The position numbers and the translations under genes were made by a program. The notes beneath the pieces are model-generated. The model was given only the letters and a program-made list of their open reading frames with translations, was not told where the DNA came from and did no database searches. From assembly GCA_027886185.1 (NCBI GenBank), contig WOAB01000501.1, positions 1,054,001-1,118,000 of the forward strand: a stretch of 64,000 nucleotides of DNA, written 5' to 3'. Shown one piece after another: positions 41,639 through 53,374 of this stretch. Origin of the DNA: Rheum nobile. Taxonomy: Eukaryota > Streptophyta > Magnoliopsida > Caryophyllales > Polygonaceae. Positions within the stretch are counted from its first letter, which is position 1. Every line of letters begins with the position of its first letter.

Positions 41639-42780
41639 TTGTTATTCCTGTGGTTAGAGGATTTCCGGGTGTCTTTCCAGAAGATATTCCTGGATACCCC
41701 GAATCGTGTCGCGGAATTTGCAATTGATCCCGAGCCGTGTACCACGCCGATCTCTGAGGCACCGTACCGGATGGCTCCTGTTGAGATGCAAGAGTTGAAG
41801 AAGCAACTCAAGGATCTTCTTGACAAAAGTTATATAAAGCTGAGTGCATCACCTTGATTAGGAGTGCCCTAGTTTTATGTGTCAAAAAGAAAGATGGACC
41901 ATTTTGACTTTATTTTGACTTTCGAGAGTTGAATAAAGTCACGATCAAGAGCAATAATTTGTTGCCAAGGAGTGATGATCTGTTGGATCAACTACAGGGA
42001 GCAAAATTTTTCTCCAAGATCGACCTGAGATCTGGTTTTCATCAGCTCAGGATTCGTGAGGATGATATTCCGAGGATTGCATTTCGGACAAGAGATGGTC
42101 ACTACTAGTTTGTAGTCATGCCATCTGGGCTTACGAATGCTCCAACAGTTTTCATGAACCTAGTGCATCGATGTTTTAGGCCATTACTTGAATAAGTTCA
42201 TAGTGGTCTTCATCAATGGCATTTTGATATTTTCCCGAGCAAGGAAGCTCACAGGGAACATCTGTGGAGCTTTATCGGTCCTTAGACCAAATCGGTTGTA
42301 CGCAAAGTGGGCTAAGTGCGATTGTTGGATCTAGAAGTGGCTTCTTAGGCCATGTGATCAATAAGAATGAGGTTATGGTTATTCCCCAGAAGAGTGAATC
42401 AGTAGTAGTTTGAAAGCGGCCTCAGGGTGTGAGCGAGGTGCGCAGTTTCCCAGAGCTTGCTGAGCATTATAGACGGTTCATGGAAGGATTTTTCTAAGAT
42501 CACTCCACCTATGACCAGTCTGTTCCGCAAGGGCAACAAAAAGTTGTCTGGGATGACAAGTGCAAGACCAGTTTTCAAGAAGTTGAAACAATGTCTGACT
42601 TATGCACCCGTTTTGGCATTGTCGGAAAGAATGATGGCTATATGGTCTATAGTTAATGCTTCGAGAAATGGGTTGGGATGTGTCTTTGATGCAGAAAGGC
42701 AAGGATATTGCATACGCATCTAGACAATTGAAAACCTATGAAGCAAACTAACCAACACATGACCTAGAACTAGTAGCAAT
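41639..42780 (+). pseudogene. RT and RNase H remnant of G
   Basis: Recognisable: VAEFAIDPEPCTTPISEAPY, RMAPVEMQELKKQLKDLLDK, RELNKVTIKSNNLLPRSDDL, SKIDLRSGFHQLRIREDDIP and VVMPSGLTNAPTVFMNLVHR. The catalytic YxDD that should follow is replaced by VVFINGI-like sequence after a frameshift (about 42200). Pieces of the thumb and RNase H (NKNEVMVIPQKS, WDDKCKTSF) follow in several frames. Multiple stops and deletions. Confidence 0.8.
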
Positions 42781-43777
42781 AGTATTTGTATTGGAAACTG
42801 AGGTTACTTGGGTAACCCATAGGTCAGCAGAAGTTTCCACCAGGAGATTGTCCGTTACATGGCATTCCTAAGACCATTGTATCGGATCGAGATGGCCGAT
42901 TCATGTCAAGTTTATGGCAAGAACTTCACAAGGCCATGGGAACTGAATTATGATTCAGCAGCATTTCATCCTCAGACAGATGGTCAGTCTGAAAGACCAT
43001 CTAGACCCTGAAGGATATGCTAAGAAGCATACGTACTCGATCATCCGACTAGCTGGGAAGACAACCTAAGTCTGATTGAGCTCGCGTACGATAATAGCTG
43101 GCATGCTACAATCAAGATGGCTCCGTTTGAAGCTTTATATGGTCACAGAGGTAGATCTCAGATTTGTTGGGTTGAGTACGCCGACAAGATTCTACTTGGA
43201 CCAGAGTTGGTCGAAAGGACAACTTCGAACATTGCTCTGAGTAGACAGAGGTTGTTGATCGCTCAGAGTCGACAAAAGTTTTACGCAGATCAGAAGCATT
43301 AAAGTGTTAAGTTCGAGGTTGGTGGCAAGGTACTTGTCACAGTATCGCCACCCAAGGATGTTTTCAGGTTTGGTAAGCGTGGAAAGCTTAACCCTCGCTA
43401 CATGGGACCATTCAAGATTCTGGATAGAGTAAGATCTCTAACGTACCATTTGGCATTGTCGCCATCGGCATACCCAGTGTATAATGTGTTCCACGTATCA
43501 TTGCTAACGATATTCGTGCCAAGATGAGTTTCGTAGGCTGAGCTATAAGGATGTCGAGATTCAGGCAAATGGTTCTTGAGAGGAGATGCCAGTGTGCATT
43601 CTCGAACGTCGTGTGAAGCGACTGTGCAACGAGATCGTACTGTTGGTACGAGTTCTGTGGTCCAGGTATGGGACTGAGGAAGTTACTTGGGAAACCGAGG
43701 CAGAGATGCTCAGACACTTTCCCGAGTTGTTTTTCGGCCAAGTTTCGGGGTCGAAACTTCTTTTAAGGGGGAGGTGA
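42781..43777 (+). pseudogene. Integrase remnant of G with chromodomain-like end
   Basis: The zinc-binding domain and first catalytic Asp are deleted. Legible are IPKTIVSDRDGRFMSSLWQE (second Asp), SAAFHPQTDGQSE (Glu region), APFEALYGHRGRSQICWVEY, GPELVERTTSNIALSRQRLL, GKLNPRYMGPFKILDRV and YPVYNVFHVSLL. The end, 43586-43777, has VRVLWSRYGTEEVTWETEAE then MLRHFPELFF, the chromodomain-like tail of Tekay-type chromoviruses. Frames change repeatedly. Confidence 0.8.
43764..43777 (+). promoter_or_regulatory. Polypurine tract of G
   Basis: AAGGGGGAGG directly before TGTGATACC of the 3' LTR. Confidence 0.8.
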
Positions 43778-46179
43778 TGTGATACCCCGTATTTTTTGTA
43801 AGGTTATTCTGGGAATTATGAAATTTTCCCGAGTACCCGTTGTGTACGTCGGATTTAATTCAGGTAGCTTGAGACATTCTGTAATGTGCTCTGTATCTGT
43901 AAGATTTTTCCCAGTGAAATAATATACATACATCATGCCTTGGAGTTTAATTGTCGTTCGCGTACGATAATTTTTATCCCGATTTAACGTCAGGTTCGTT
44001 CAAAGCTCAATGGGCGGGAAAAGGGAGAAACGGCGACCGCCGTTCAGAAACGGCGACCGCCGTGGTTGGGCCCGAGAAGTCAACGTGTCAGCTTCTAGCT
44101 GGCCGCGACAGGCCTAGCGACGGCGACCGCCGCGTGCCCACCGCAGGCAAAATCACGGCGACCGCCGTGATTGTCCAGTGGGCTTTGCCCGTCGGTCGCC
44201 GGCGTCGTTCGAGGCGCGCCGTTGCATCGTTTGCCGCGTCTTAGGGTTTGCTGGGTACTCCTTGGGGTTTGCCTATATATAGAGGAGCTTGGGCATGGGT
44301 TTTGGGTCATCTACAACCCCGAATCGCTGCCAAAATTCTCCCTCAAAGTGAGTTGAGTTTCGTCGGTTTTCTTGTGCTCGCCGGAGGTATTGTGGTGTGT
44401 TTCCAGAGTGCCTTTGTGAAGCTTTTGGTTAGCCTTAGAGGTTAGAAGCCAAAGAAAGTCGAGGGAGGCCGAACCGCTCGTGTTGGGGTGAGATTTCTCT
44501 CGTTTCAGTCGGCCGTGTTCTTCACGGCGACCGCCGTGATGAATACGGCGACCGCCGCCAAGAACGGCGACCGCCGCCAGAGCCCAGAACGCCTTCGTGG
44601 CTTTGGCTTGGTTGGTTGTCGTCGTGGCGTCTTTCATTTCGTGTTCTTTCGCCGTGTTTAGATTCGTACTATTTATGTCGGATCTAACTTAGGGCTCCTT
44701 TTATGGGTCGACTCGAAGGTTGTTGTGCTGTCGGAACTATACCGTGTCGAGCCCGGAATCCAGTTGACGTCGTTAGACTATTCTGCGGATTAAGGCAAGT
44801 GGCGGTTCGCTCTTGCTCATTCGTTCCATATTTACATTAATTATCAGTAGTTTATCTGAGTAATTAATTTGGAATGAATATTCTGTTTGTCTGGAAACGG
44901 TTTTGGTAAACTGTTTTGAAAATCATATAATAGGTTGTATATCTGTTAGAACAACGCTATTATCTGTGATCGCCTTTCGGGCCTTTATGTGGATTTATCC
45001 AGTAACCGTTGTTGTGCTGTACTGTTTAGTTAGCACTAGTGGCTAGGAACGCTATGTACCTTGAGGGGGTTTAGCTGTTTCTTTATAACTGGTACTTGGT
45101 GGTTCATCCCCAGTACTTTCTCTTTGGTCATGACCATACCCTTTCACAGGGTAGGCGCACTTCGCTAGTGCCAAATCTTTCAGGGTTCATCCCTTCTATA
45201 ACTCTTGTGAGGAGATCTGATATCTCTTGTGAGGAGATCCGATATCTCTTGTGTGGAGATGTAAAAGCTTATAACGTAATGCTCGTTTTGGAATTTAATA
45301 AGATAAGTGCTCGAGTGCACATGATTAATATACCTTGGGCGAGTAGTGCAGCTAAGTTTCAGTGCAGCTAGGAAAACTCATCTTGACTTGAATGTAGTAC
45401 GTTCTCTTTCCAATCTGGATTCGCTGTAGGCGATGAGGTTGGTCGTGAACCGAAGCATCTCAGTCAGTTTTAAATCATTGTTGAATGATTCTGTAATATT
45501 CCAGATTTGTCATTACTTCCTTAAAGACTCATTTCCGTTGGAGTCTTCTTTCGAGTCGATTTCTGTGAAGATTCAGTCTTCCAGAATCTTCTCTTGTGCA
45601 TACCTCTTGTTTATTCCAGTAGGAATATGATGGTTGACTACCGTTATCGGTTATTATCTGAGAAGCGATGAGTCTAACCTAATATGACTGCTTCGAACCA
45701 GTCTGCTTTGTACCCTTGCTAGTCTATTCGGTTAGACTAACCAACCAATGTTTTCCCTTGCATGATTGGCTGATGTCATCCGTTCGATTCGGCACATCAG
45801 ATACAGTGAAGATTTGAGGAGACTAGATTGACTATGAAGACGACGGTTATTTTTGGATGTTTTAATAATTGCTTTTAATCAGGTTGAGATCCTTGGGCAG
45901 GTGATCATCACGATCACAACCCCGTTTGTAAAATCTTTTATTTGTCTTCCGCTGTACTTTGTTTGAACTCTGTGTTTGGCCTATTCGGGATTGGGTTATA
46001 ATCCCGTAACTCATGTTTCATTTGATTGATGTTTTGATTTGGATATTTTGATCATTATGTATCATTGTATGCCTTAAATTGTATTTAATCCGGTAAAGCC
46101 TTGGGTGATCTCGGTAAGGAACACTGGGGTCACTGGCGGTAATACCTTTCCAAATGGGTTAAGATTTGAGGGTGTTACA
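43778..46179 (+). repeat. 3' LTR of G (2402 bp)
   Basis: Nearly identical to 36911-39309; TATA-like TATATATAG at 44274-44282. Hairpin units at 44030, 44050, 44120, 44153, 44522, 44545 and 44564: seven, all with the exact core GCGACCGC. The extra unit (44522-44539 plus spacer) is absent from the 5' LTR. Confidence 0.92.
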
Positions 46180-46184
46180 GCTTG

Positions 46185-47181
46185 ATGGCTAAGGAAGATT
46201 CAACCGAATCAGATGACTCCGATATATCTTCTTCTGACTTTACCAAATCTCTTCTTGAATGTGATAAAAAAACAATTGATCAAGATCATTAAGAAACTTG
46301 GAAAGGAAACTAGTTCCCTTCAAGAGAAATTAGAAGAATATGAAGATGAGATCTCATGCCTATCCACTGAAAACTCTGTCTGGAGTAAGAAACTTGATGA
46401 AACTGAGAAATTACTTGCTAATGCTTCTAGGAAGTGTGATTCTTGCATCACTGTTAAAAAGGAACCCATGCGTGTTGATAATCCTATTGTTCCTTCCACA
46501 GACTCTGAAAAGAACACTTCTTCTATGCTTGCTGAAATATTGAACAAACTTGATCATCTCACTCACTCTATAAATGAGAAAACTGTGAATCAAACTGTTT
46601 TTTTTAAGCAACGATATGGTCTTGGCTACTCTGGTAACAACGATTCTGAGGAAACATGCTCTGCTGAGAATGAGAAATTAAAAAGGGAACTAGTCATGAA
46701 AAATGAAACCCTCAACTGTGCTTTACAAAATTCTCGTGACAAAACCCAGTTCCTAGAAGAAAAGGTAAAAGTGCTTGAACAGAAGCCTAAAGAGAATCAA
46801 ACTTGGTTCGATGGTCAGAATGCTCACAAGATGTATATTGACCAAGCTCAAAGAACCAAAGGTAAGAAAGTTAACTTTGAGCAGAGAAAGCAAGAAAGAC
46901 CATTCCGACCTGGTCATGGTAAGTATGGTCATGTTGTCTACAATCGTGTTTGCTGGCATTGTGGTAAAAATGGTCATTATATCCATGAGTGCATTCACAA
47001 GAAAAGACAAATGGAGGAAAATGCTAGGAAAAGGAATCAGAAATTAAATAATAAGAAAAAGATGCATACCATAAATGATTTGAATGATCCTTGTTATTTT
47101 GTTCCTGCTTCTAACCCACAAATAAGATACCAACCTCATTCTCCCAGAAAAGCTAAGCTTAGCTGGGTTCAAAAAGTTTGA
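46185..47181 (+). pseudogene. gag: Copia H gag, C-terminal half
   Basis: Begins MAKEDSTESDDSDISSSD. A one-base expansion in an A run (about 46263-46271) shifts the frame to the one open from 46213. It contains long coiled coils (LIKIIKKLGKETSSLQEKLE; ENEKLKRELVMKNETLNCAL) and one CCHC knuckle, CWHCGKNGHYIHEC (about 46950-46992), then a basic region. Coiled coils followed by a single knuckle are typical of SIRE gag. Confidence 0.85.
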
Positions 47182-50100
47182 GTTCCCTTGTGCATGACGA
47201 AGTGCGACAACAAGACAAATGGTACATAGGCAGTGGTTGCTCGTGCCATATGACCGAAATAGAAGAAAAATGTCGTCACTTCAGCAACACCGAGGAGGTA
47301 CCATTTCCTTCGGAGATAAGAGAAAGGGAACAATCTGTGGAACTGGCAGTGTGAATCTCACTGATCACATCAAGGTAAGTAACGTTAACCTAGTTGAAAA
47401 TTTAGGTTTTGATCTAATTAGTGTGTCACAGCTGTGTGATCAAGGGGGAAATGAGGTTCGCTTTACCTCTAAAGAATGCTTCGTGGAAGATAGAAAGGGA
47501 ACTGTGATCCTAAAGAGCAAAAGGTTCAACAACGTCTATATCATTGATCCAAATTTCGTTCCCAAAGAAAAGTTGTGTCTATCAACCATTGACGACCAAA
47601 CAAACCTCTGGCATCAACGACTTGGTCATGCAAGCATCAAGCTTATTCACAAGCTGCATCAAAAGGAACTCGTTCGTGGACTTCCCAAAATAAATGCTGA
47701 AAAGTCAGAAATCTGCTCTGATTGTGTTCAAGGGAAATAGGTTCGTAGTTCCTTCAAGTCCAAAACACTGGTGAGTTCCTCTAAGCCTGTGGAACTCATT
47801 CACATGGATCTTTGTGGTCCTATGCGAGTTCAAAGCATTGGTGGTAACAGGTATATTCTGGTACTTGTTGATGATTACTCTAGATTCACTTGGACATTAT
47901 TTATAAAATCTAAAAGTGAAGTCTTTGATAGGTTTAGTGAGCTAGTTCCCGTGCTTGAAAAATTATTGCATGTCTCTCTTCGTGCCATTCGTTCCGATCA
48001 TGGAACTGAGTTCGAGAATGGTGATTTTCTAACCTTTTGCAGGGAACATGGAGTTGATCATAATTTTTCAGCTCCCTACACTCCACAACAGAATGGAGTT
48101 GTTGAAAGAAAGAATAGAACCTTGGAAGATATGGCTCGCACCATGCTCATATCAAGCGGTCTCTCTCAATCTTTCTGGGCAGAAGCGGTTAATGCAGCGT
48201 GCTATATCTTGAATCGGGCTATGCTACACCCAATGCTTGAGAAGACTTCCTATGAGCTACTTCGAGGCAGAGCTCCCAACATTGCTCATCTTCGAGTCTT
48301 CGGCTGCAAATGTTTTGTTCACAATAATGGGAAGGACAATCTAGGGAAGTTTGATCCACGGAGTGATGAAGGAATCTTCATCGGATATGCTTCCAGTAGC
48401 AAAGCATGCAAGGTCTTCAACAAACGGACTAAAAAGGTAGAGGAAAGTATTCATGTTGTTTTCAATGAAAAAGTGCCTTCAAAGTCTATGCAGGATCTCT
48501 CAGTTCCCTCGGAGGATCCATTTCAACGACCAAGTGAAGATTCTGATGATGAAGCTCCTCCCAAGCGTAACTCATATCCTACTCTCTCCAGCTCACCCGC
48601 ACCCACAATCCCCTCAACTCTGGTTGAGCACAAGGAATCAACATCCACAAACAGCTCCACAGCTCCCTCCACTCATCAAGATGTTGTTGTTACGGCTCTA
48701 GTTCCCTCCAATCCGTCGAATGAAGTCGATGCTACCTCTCAAGGAATGGAACTTGCTCCAGAAGTCAACCCAAATATAGCTTGTTCCTCAGCTACTGATC
48801 CCACAGATGTGGAGGCTCCGGGAACCGATCTTCTTGTTCCCAACAGAGACAAAAGAACCACCAAGCATCCAGTCAGGTATGGATTTGAGGATATGTCCTA
48901 TTGTGCATTCAATGTTTTTCTGTCTTTTATAGAACCCAAGAATATCACGGAGGCGCTGAAGGATGATGATTGGATCATTGCCATGCAAGAAGAACTTCAC
49001 CAGTTCGAGAGGAACAGAGTCTGGCGACTAGTTCCTCACCCTCAGAACAGACACATCATAGGAACTCGGTGGGTTTTTCGCAACAAGCTGGATGATTCTG
49101 GTGCTGTATCAAGAAATAAAGCTCGGCTGGTGGCTTAAGGATATAACCAACAGGAAGGGATCGATTATGATGAAACATTTGCCCCTGTGGCAAGATTGGA
49201 AGCCATATGATTGCTCATTGCCTATGCTTCACACAAAGGGTTCAAGTTGTACCAAATGGACGTGAAGACTGCATTCCTCAATGGCATTCTTCAAGAGGAA
49301 GTTTATGTCAAGCAACCTCCAGGATTTGAGGATGATGATCACCCTGACCACGTATATTTATTGGACAAGGCCCTCTATGGTCTAAAGCAAGCCCCTCGCG
49401 CTTGGTATGATCGCCTTGCCCAGTTCCTAACCGCTAATGGCTATCGCCGTGGTGTGATCGACAAGACTCTTTTCATTCTGGAAGTTAAAGGTGAGATTCT
49501 AGTGGTCCAAGTCTATGTTGATGATATTATGTTTGGTTCCACTAACTTGGCTCTTGTAGAAAAGTTCAAAAATCTCATAAGCAGCGAATTTGAAATGAGT
49601 ATGATTGGGGAACTATCCTTCTTCCTGGGATTGCACGTCACGCAGAAGGCCGATGGCATTCAAATCCATCAAAAGAAATATCTTAAAGAACTCTTGAAGA
49701 AGTTCAAAATGGATTCAAGCAAAGCCATCTCCACACCCATCTCCCTGGCAACTCGCCTCACCGCCGATCACACTGGACAGAAAGTGGAAGAGAAGCTTTA
49801 TCGTGGCATGATTGGTTCCTTGATGTATCTAACCGCTAGTAGGCCAGATATTGTGTTTTTTGTTTGTCTTTGTGCCATGTTTCAAGCTGATCCAAGAGAA
49901 TCTCACTTATCTGAAGTGAAGCATATATTTCGCTATCTCAAGGGAACTGATGACCTATGTCTTTGGTACCCCAAGGATTGCCACTTCAATCTTCTTGGAT
50001 ACACCGATGCGGACTATGTAGGCTACTTGGTTGATCGAAAGAGCACATCTGGAATGGCCCAGTTCCTTGTCCCTTGCTTGGTCTCTTGGGGGTCCAAGAA

Positions 50101-50458
50101 ACAAAACTCAATGGCTCTATCAACCACAGAAGCTGAGTACATCACAGCTGCCGCATGCTGTTCCCAACTTCTTTGGCTCAAACAACAACTCGCGGATTTT
50201 GGTATGTCTTTTGGCCCTCTAAAGATTCTATGTGACAATACCAGTGCAATCAACATCTCCAAGAATCCTGTGCATCATACTAGGACTAAGCATATTGACA
50301 TTAGGTATCACTTTTTGCGTGATCATGTTGAAAAATGGAACATTATACTAGAACATTATAGGACTGAAGATCAAATTGCAGATATATTCACCAAAGCATT
50401 AAATCGAGAACCTTATGAGTCCTTTAGAATACTTCTGGGAATGATATCCATAAACTAG
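47182..50458 (+). pseudogene. Pol of Copia H (protease, integrase, RT, RNase H)
   Basis: The protease site reads WYIGSGCSCHMT (47220-47255): the catalytic Asp of DSG is Gly. Then one frame from 47219 to 50458 carries only three stops (47738, 49136, 49208). Integrase: LWHQRLGHAS...CSDCVQGK, HMDLCGPM, IRSDHGTEFENGDF and QQNGVVERKNRTLE, with D, D and E intact. RT: MQEELHQFERNRVWRLVPHP, YQMDVKTAFLNGILQEEVYV and VQVYVDDIMFGSTN. RNase H: YTDADYVGYLVDRKSTSGMA, STTEAEYITAAACCSQLLWL and LCDNTSAINISKNPVHHTRT. Nearly intact apart from these point changes. Confidence 0.92.
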
Positions 50459-51194
50459 CAGTTCCGTTTGCCTTTACTAGTTCCCTAACTTTGCCTAGAT
50501 TTGATCTTTTCTATGATTTCATTGACAATATTATTGATTATTGTTCTTGTTCTGCCCTCGCATGTCCTGTAATATTTGTTCTAAAGCATGGTCTTAACTC
50601 TTTTGCATGATCACATGATTTTATGATATAATTTGATCTTGATTGCATCTCTTTGCTGGCCCTATAATAGTCAATTTGATCACATCTATCCTCTATTACA
50701 AGTCGAAATGATAATTGACTATAAACCATCCTAAGCCTGACTACACTGTATGATTCCCTATGATCCCTCTTTAGTCCACTCTGGGAATTATTTTTGTGGT
50801 GTCAAAATTGCCTTCCGAATTTTATTTATATGGGTATGTACTTTTCTTGAGTGATTGATTGGTTCCCTACATAAAATGTACCCATATCTCCCCGGTTTCG
50901 TGTCACACACTGAGGAAAGGAACTGGGAACTGTGCTTCAACGGCCAGATTTCAAATTGAGCTCTGTCAGCGTCCGCCTCCCAAGGGCAGTTATTGCACAT
51001 CTAGCCGTTTGCCCTCTGAGATTTCTGGGGAATTCAAGCCCGATTGATTTGATTGTTCTGAAGAAATTATTATGGGGAGAGTTATGAGTTCCCTTCGGCT
51101 TCAGAAAATCTTGTGGCCGTTTGAGATATTTCGGGGTTCCCTTATTTGAAAAGATTCGGCAACGGCTTCTTATGGATAGAATTTTTCCCAGCGC
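50459..51194. other. H non-coding spacer after pol
   Basis: About 735 bases with no coding signal, rich in AGTTCC/GGAACT (50460, 50479, 50919, 50926, 51084). It leads into the promoter-like segment of the extra gene. Confidence 0.5.
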
Positions 51195-51316
51195 TTATAT
51201 AAGGAAACGAGTCTAACCCTAAAGTGGCACCGATCACAACTTCTCTTTGCTCTCAACTCAATCTCTGTTGTGCCCACAAAATTTCCTAAAGTTCTCTCTC
51301 CTTTACATCTGTCTCC
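51195..51316 (+). promoter_or_regulatory. Promoter-like segment before the H extra gene
   Basis: TTATATAAGG at 51195-51204, then about 110 bases of A/C- and T/C-rich leader (CTCAACTCAATCTC, TTCTCTCTCC) with no ATG until the one at 51317. TATA box, leader length and pyrimidine-rich composition match an ordinary plant polymerase II promoter. The location is 740 bases after pol, far from the LTRs. Confidence 0.5.
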
Positions 51317-52887
51317 ATGGAATCCGGTCTACCCCAGCTCCCCGCCGATGAGTTAGCTATTCTGGAGGCCTACCGGAAGCAGAAAGTCACTCCATCCTCC
51401 TCCCAGGTGGCTACACCGACAAAGGCACCATCTTCGGTGCCCCCACCTGTGGCAGACCCGGTTCGATTGGCGCCACCGCCGGTCCGTGAGGCTCATCAGT
51501 TTGAATCTGCCTCGTCGGAGCACACTCCGTCCAAGCCGGCCTCCCCTACACCAACAAAAGAGGACTCTCACCACTCCTCTCCTTCTCAGGGGGCCGCTCC
51601 GATTGATGTGGACCTGCTCCCAACTTCGACGACTACTCTGAAGCTCCCCGGCGACTCCCAGTCGGTGGCCGGCCGTGTCAAACGACGTGCCGCTAAAGGT
51701 GGCCATGGCATCCCCTCTTTTCATCTAGAGGATGTCACTCCCACCAAAAAGGCGAAACTTTCAAAGGCCGCCAAGGGAAAGCAGCCTCTATCCCAGTAAG
51801 CCTCTCCACCATCTCAAGTTCCCTCTCAGGTGGCACCAGCTCTCGCCAATCGCCACATTCTGGAGCCTCTCATAGTCGGTGAAGAATTATGGGATATTGC
51901 TGATGATGAATGTGTCTCTACTGCCCACGCCAAACTCCAACTTCAAGGGTGGGACTCACTGGTGCCGGAGCTGTTCGCTGTCAACGAGGACTTAGTGCGA
52001 CTTTTCTATCAGAATCTGCAATTCGTCGCGGCTAAGGACGATCAGCCTGTGCACGACGCCATCCTCACTTGGGGAGGTAATCTGATTCCTCTCTCGGCGG
52101 CTGTAATTGGGTCTGTGCTGGGCCTCGACACTGGCAAAGGCTTTGAGGTCATCATCAAAAGGAACTGGCCATCAAAGCACAAGCAGGCCATTCTCAAAAC
52201 TATGTTCGATGGCAACTTCCCATCCAAGGGCCCCTTGCTCACCAAGTACCTAAGCCTTGATAGGAAGACCCTCCATACCTTCCTCATCAAAAATATCATC
52301 CCTCGTCAGGAAAAGAGGGACACTTTTTGGTCAGCGACGTAGTGCTTATGGAGAAGCTCATTTTGGGAGAGCCAATTGACTTGCCCCGTATCACCCTATC
52401 CCACATGCAATTCTGCAAAGGCCACTCTACCCATGCCCTCTCATACCCTCACATTATCAAGAAAATTTTGAGCCGTCTTGGTCTTTACCCTACTGAAATT
52501 GAAGAGACTCAGTTCTCTCGTCTCCTCACCATGACAACTGTGAGGCGTCTGGCGCAAAAGGCTCATGTCGATGAGAAATCTGATGCAGAGAAGGAAAAGG
52601 AAGAGATCCAGCCTGGCCAATCTGATCCCCGCCTAGTTCCCGACATACATGTTATTCTGAACAGTTTGGGGAACATTGAAGCTGCTCTGGTTGATGGTTT
52701 TGACAAGGTGGTTGCCGCTGTGGAAAAGGGAAGCAACTTCACCAACGAAATGGTGGTGGAGTTGTGGAAGACGTCTGCAGCCCTTGTACAGGAAATTGAT
52801 AAGTTAACCGCAATCTCGCAGAGGACAAGACCAAGACCAAGCCGTAGTATGGGACAGTGCTCAGTTCCCTACTCAGTTGACACATAA
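51317..52887 (+). pseudogene. Extra gene of Copia H ('putative plant transposon protein' domain)
   Basis: One frame 51317-52342 with a single TAA (51797-51799), then a frameshift in a T run (about 52318-52330) to the frame 52327-52887. In all about 520 codons. The N-terminal 170 residues are Pro/Ser-rich with basic patches (GRVKRRAAKGGHG, TKKAKLSKAAKGKQP). The middle has LQLQGWDSLVPELFAVNEDL, VRLFYQNLQFVAAKD, GNLIPLSAAVIGSVLGLDTG, then VVLMEKLILGEPIDLPRITL. From memory this resembles Pfam's putative plant transposon protein family (Transposase_32). The C-terminal part is acidic and helical. It sits where SIRE elements carry an envelope-like ORF, but I see no membrane segment. Role unknown. 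Confidence 0.75.
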
Positions 52888-53374
52888 CCTTAGTTCCCTA
52901 GGATCCCACTTCCATATATTGATCCATTTTGTGTGTCTCTGAGTGTTTTAATTTTCTTTTGTCTATACTCTCTATGTTCTCTGTGCTCTCTTTATATTTA
53001 ATGAAATTTATGCGTTCCTTGCAATTGTTTTGATTTGCTTTCAACTTTTATTACGGTGCCATTTCTCTAGAGTTCAGCATAAGTCATTGGTTCTCTCTAA
53101 ATTTTCTTTGTTTATCATCTAACTGACTCTTTTCGATGATGTCAAAAGGGGGAATGAACTCTGCAATCTGGAACTAACAGGATGAAAGGAACTCTGAACT
53201 AGTTGTCTCCTTAAGGGGGAATTAAGGAACTTGGTTTGTTGTTAAGGGGGAATATGCAATTCACTAATGATTATTCTACATCTAGTTATGTTCTGTTTTT
53301 TTCTCATATATCATTCATGCATATTTTCGATATGTCAGGTTCTACATGTTTGTCATCATCAAAAAGGGGGGAAT
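52888..53374 (+). promoter_or_regulatory. H 3' untranslated region with four polypurine tracts
   Basis: AAAAGGGGGAATG (near 53146), TTAAGGGGGAATT (near 53212), TTAAGGGGGAATA (near 53242) and AAAAAGGGGGGAAT directly before the LTR (53361-53374). The last is the functional position; the others are look-alike tracts in the 230 bases before it. Confidence 0.7.

Larger units (their letters stand above)
36911..46179 (+). mobile_element. Ty3/gypsy chromovirus-like element G (9.27 kb)
   Basis: LTRs 36911-39309 and 43778-46179 (2.40 kb each), TGTGATACC...GTGTTACA, perfect duplication GCTTG (36906-36910, 46180-46184). Primer site 39314-39326; polypurine tract before 43778. Gag is open for 447 codons, but protease, RT and integrase are in ruins and about half their usual length. 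A C-terminal VRVLWSRYGTEEVTWETEAE segment is chromodomain-like, pointing to the Tekay-type chromoviruses (inference). It is inserted in Copia H gag. Confidence 0.92.

Noticed and set aside
51317..52887. Envelope protein with fusion function
   Set aside because: No signal peptide or membrane segment is visible; the middle resembles a plant transposon-associated domain instead.
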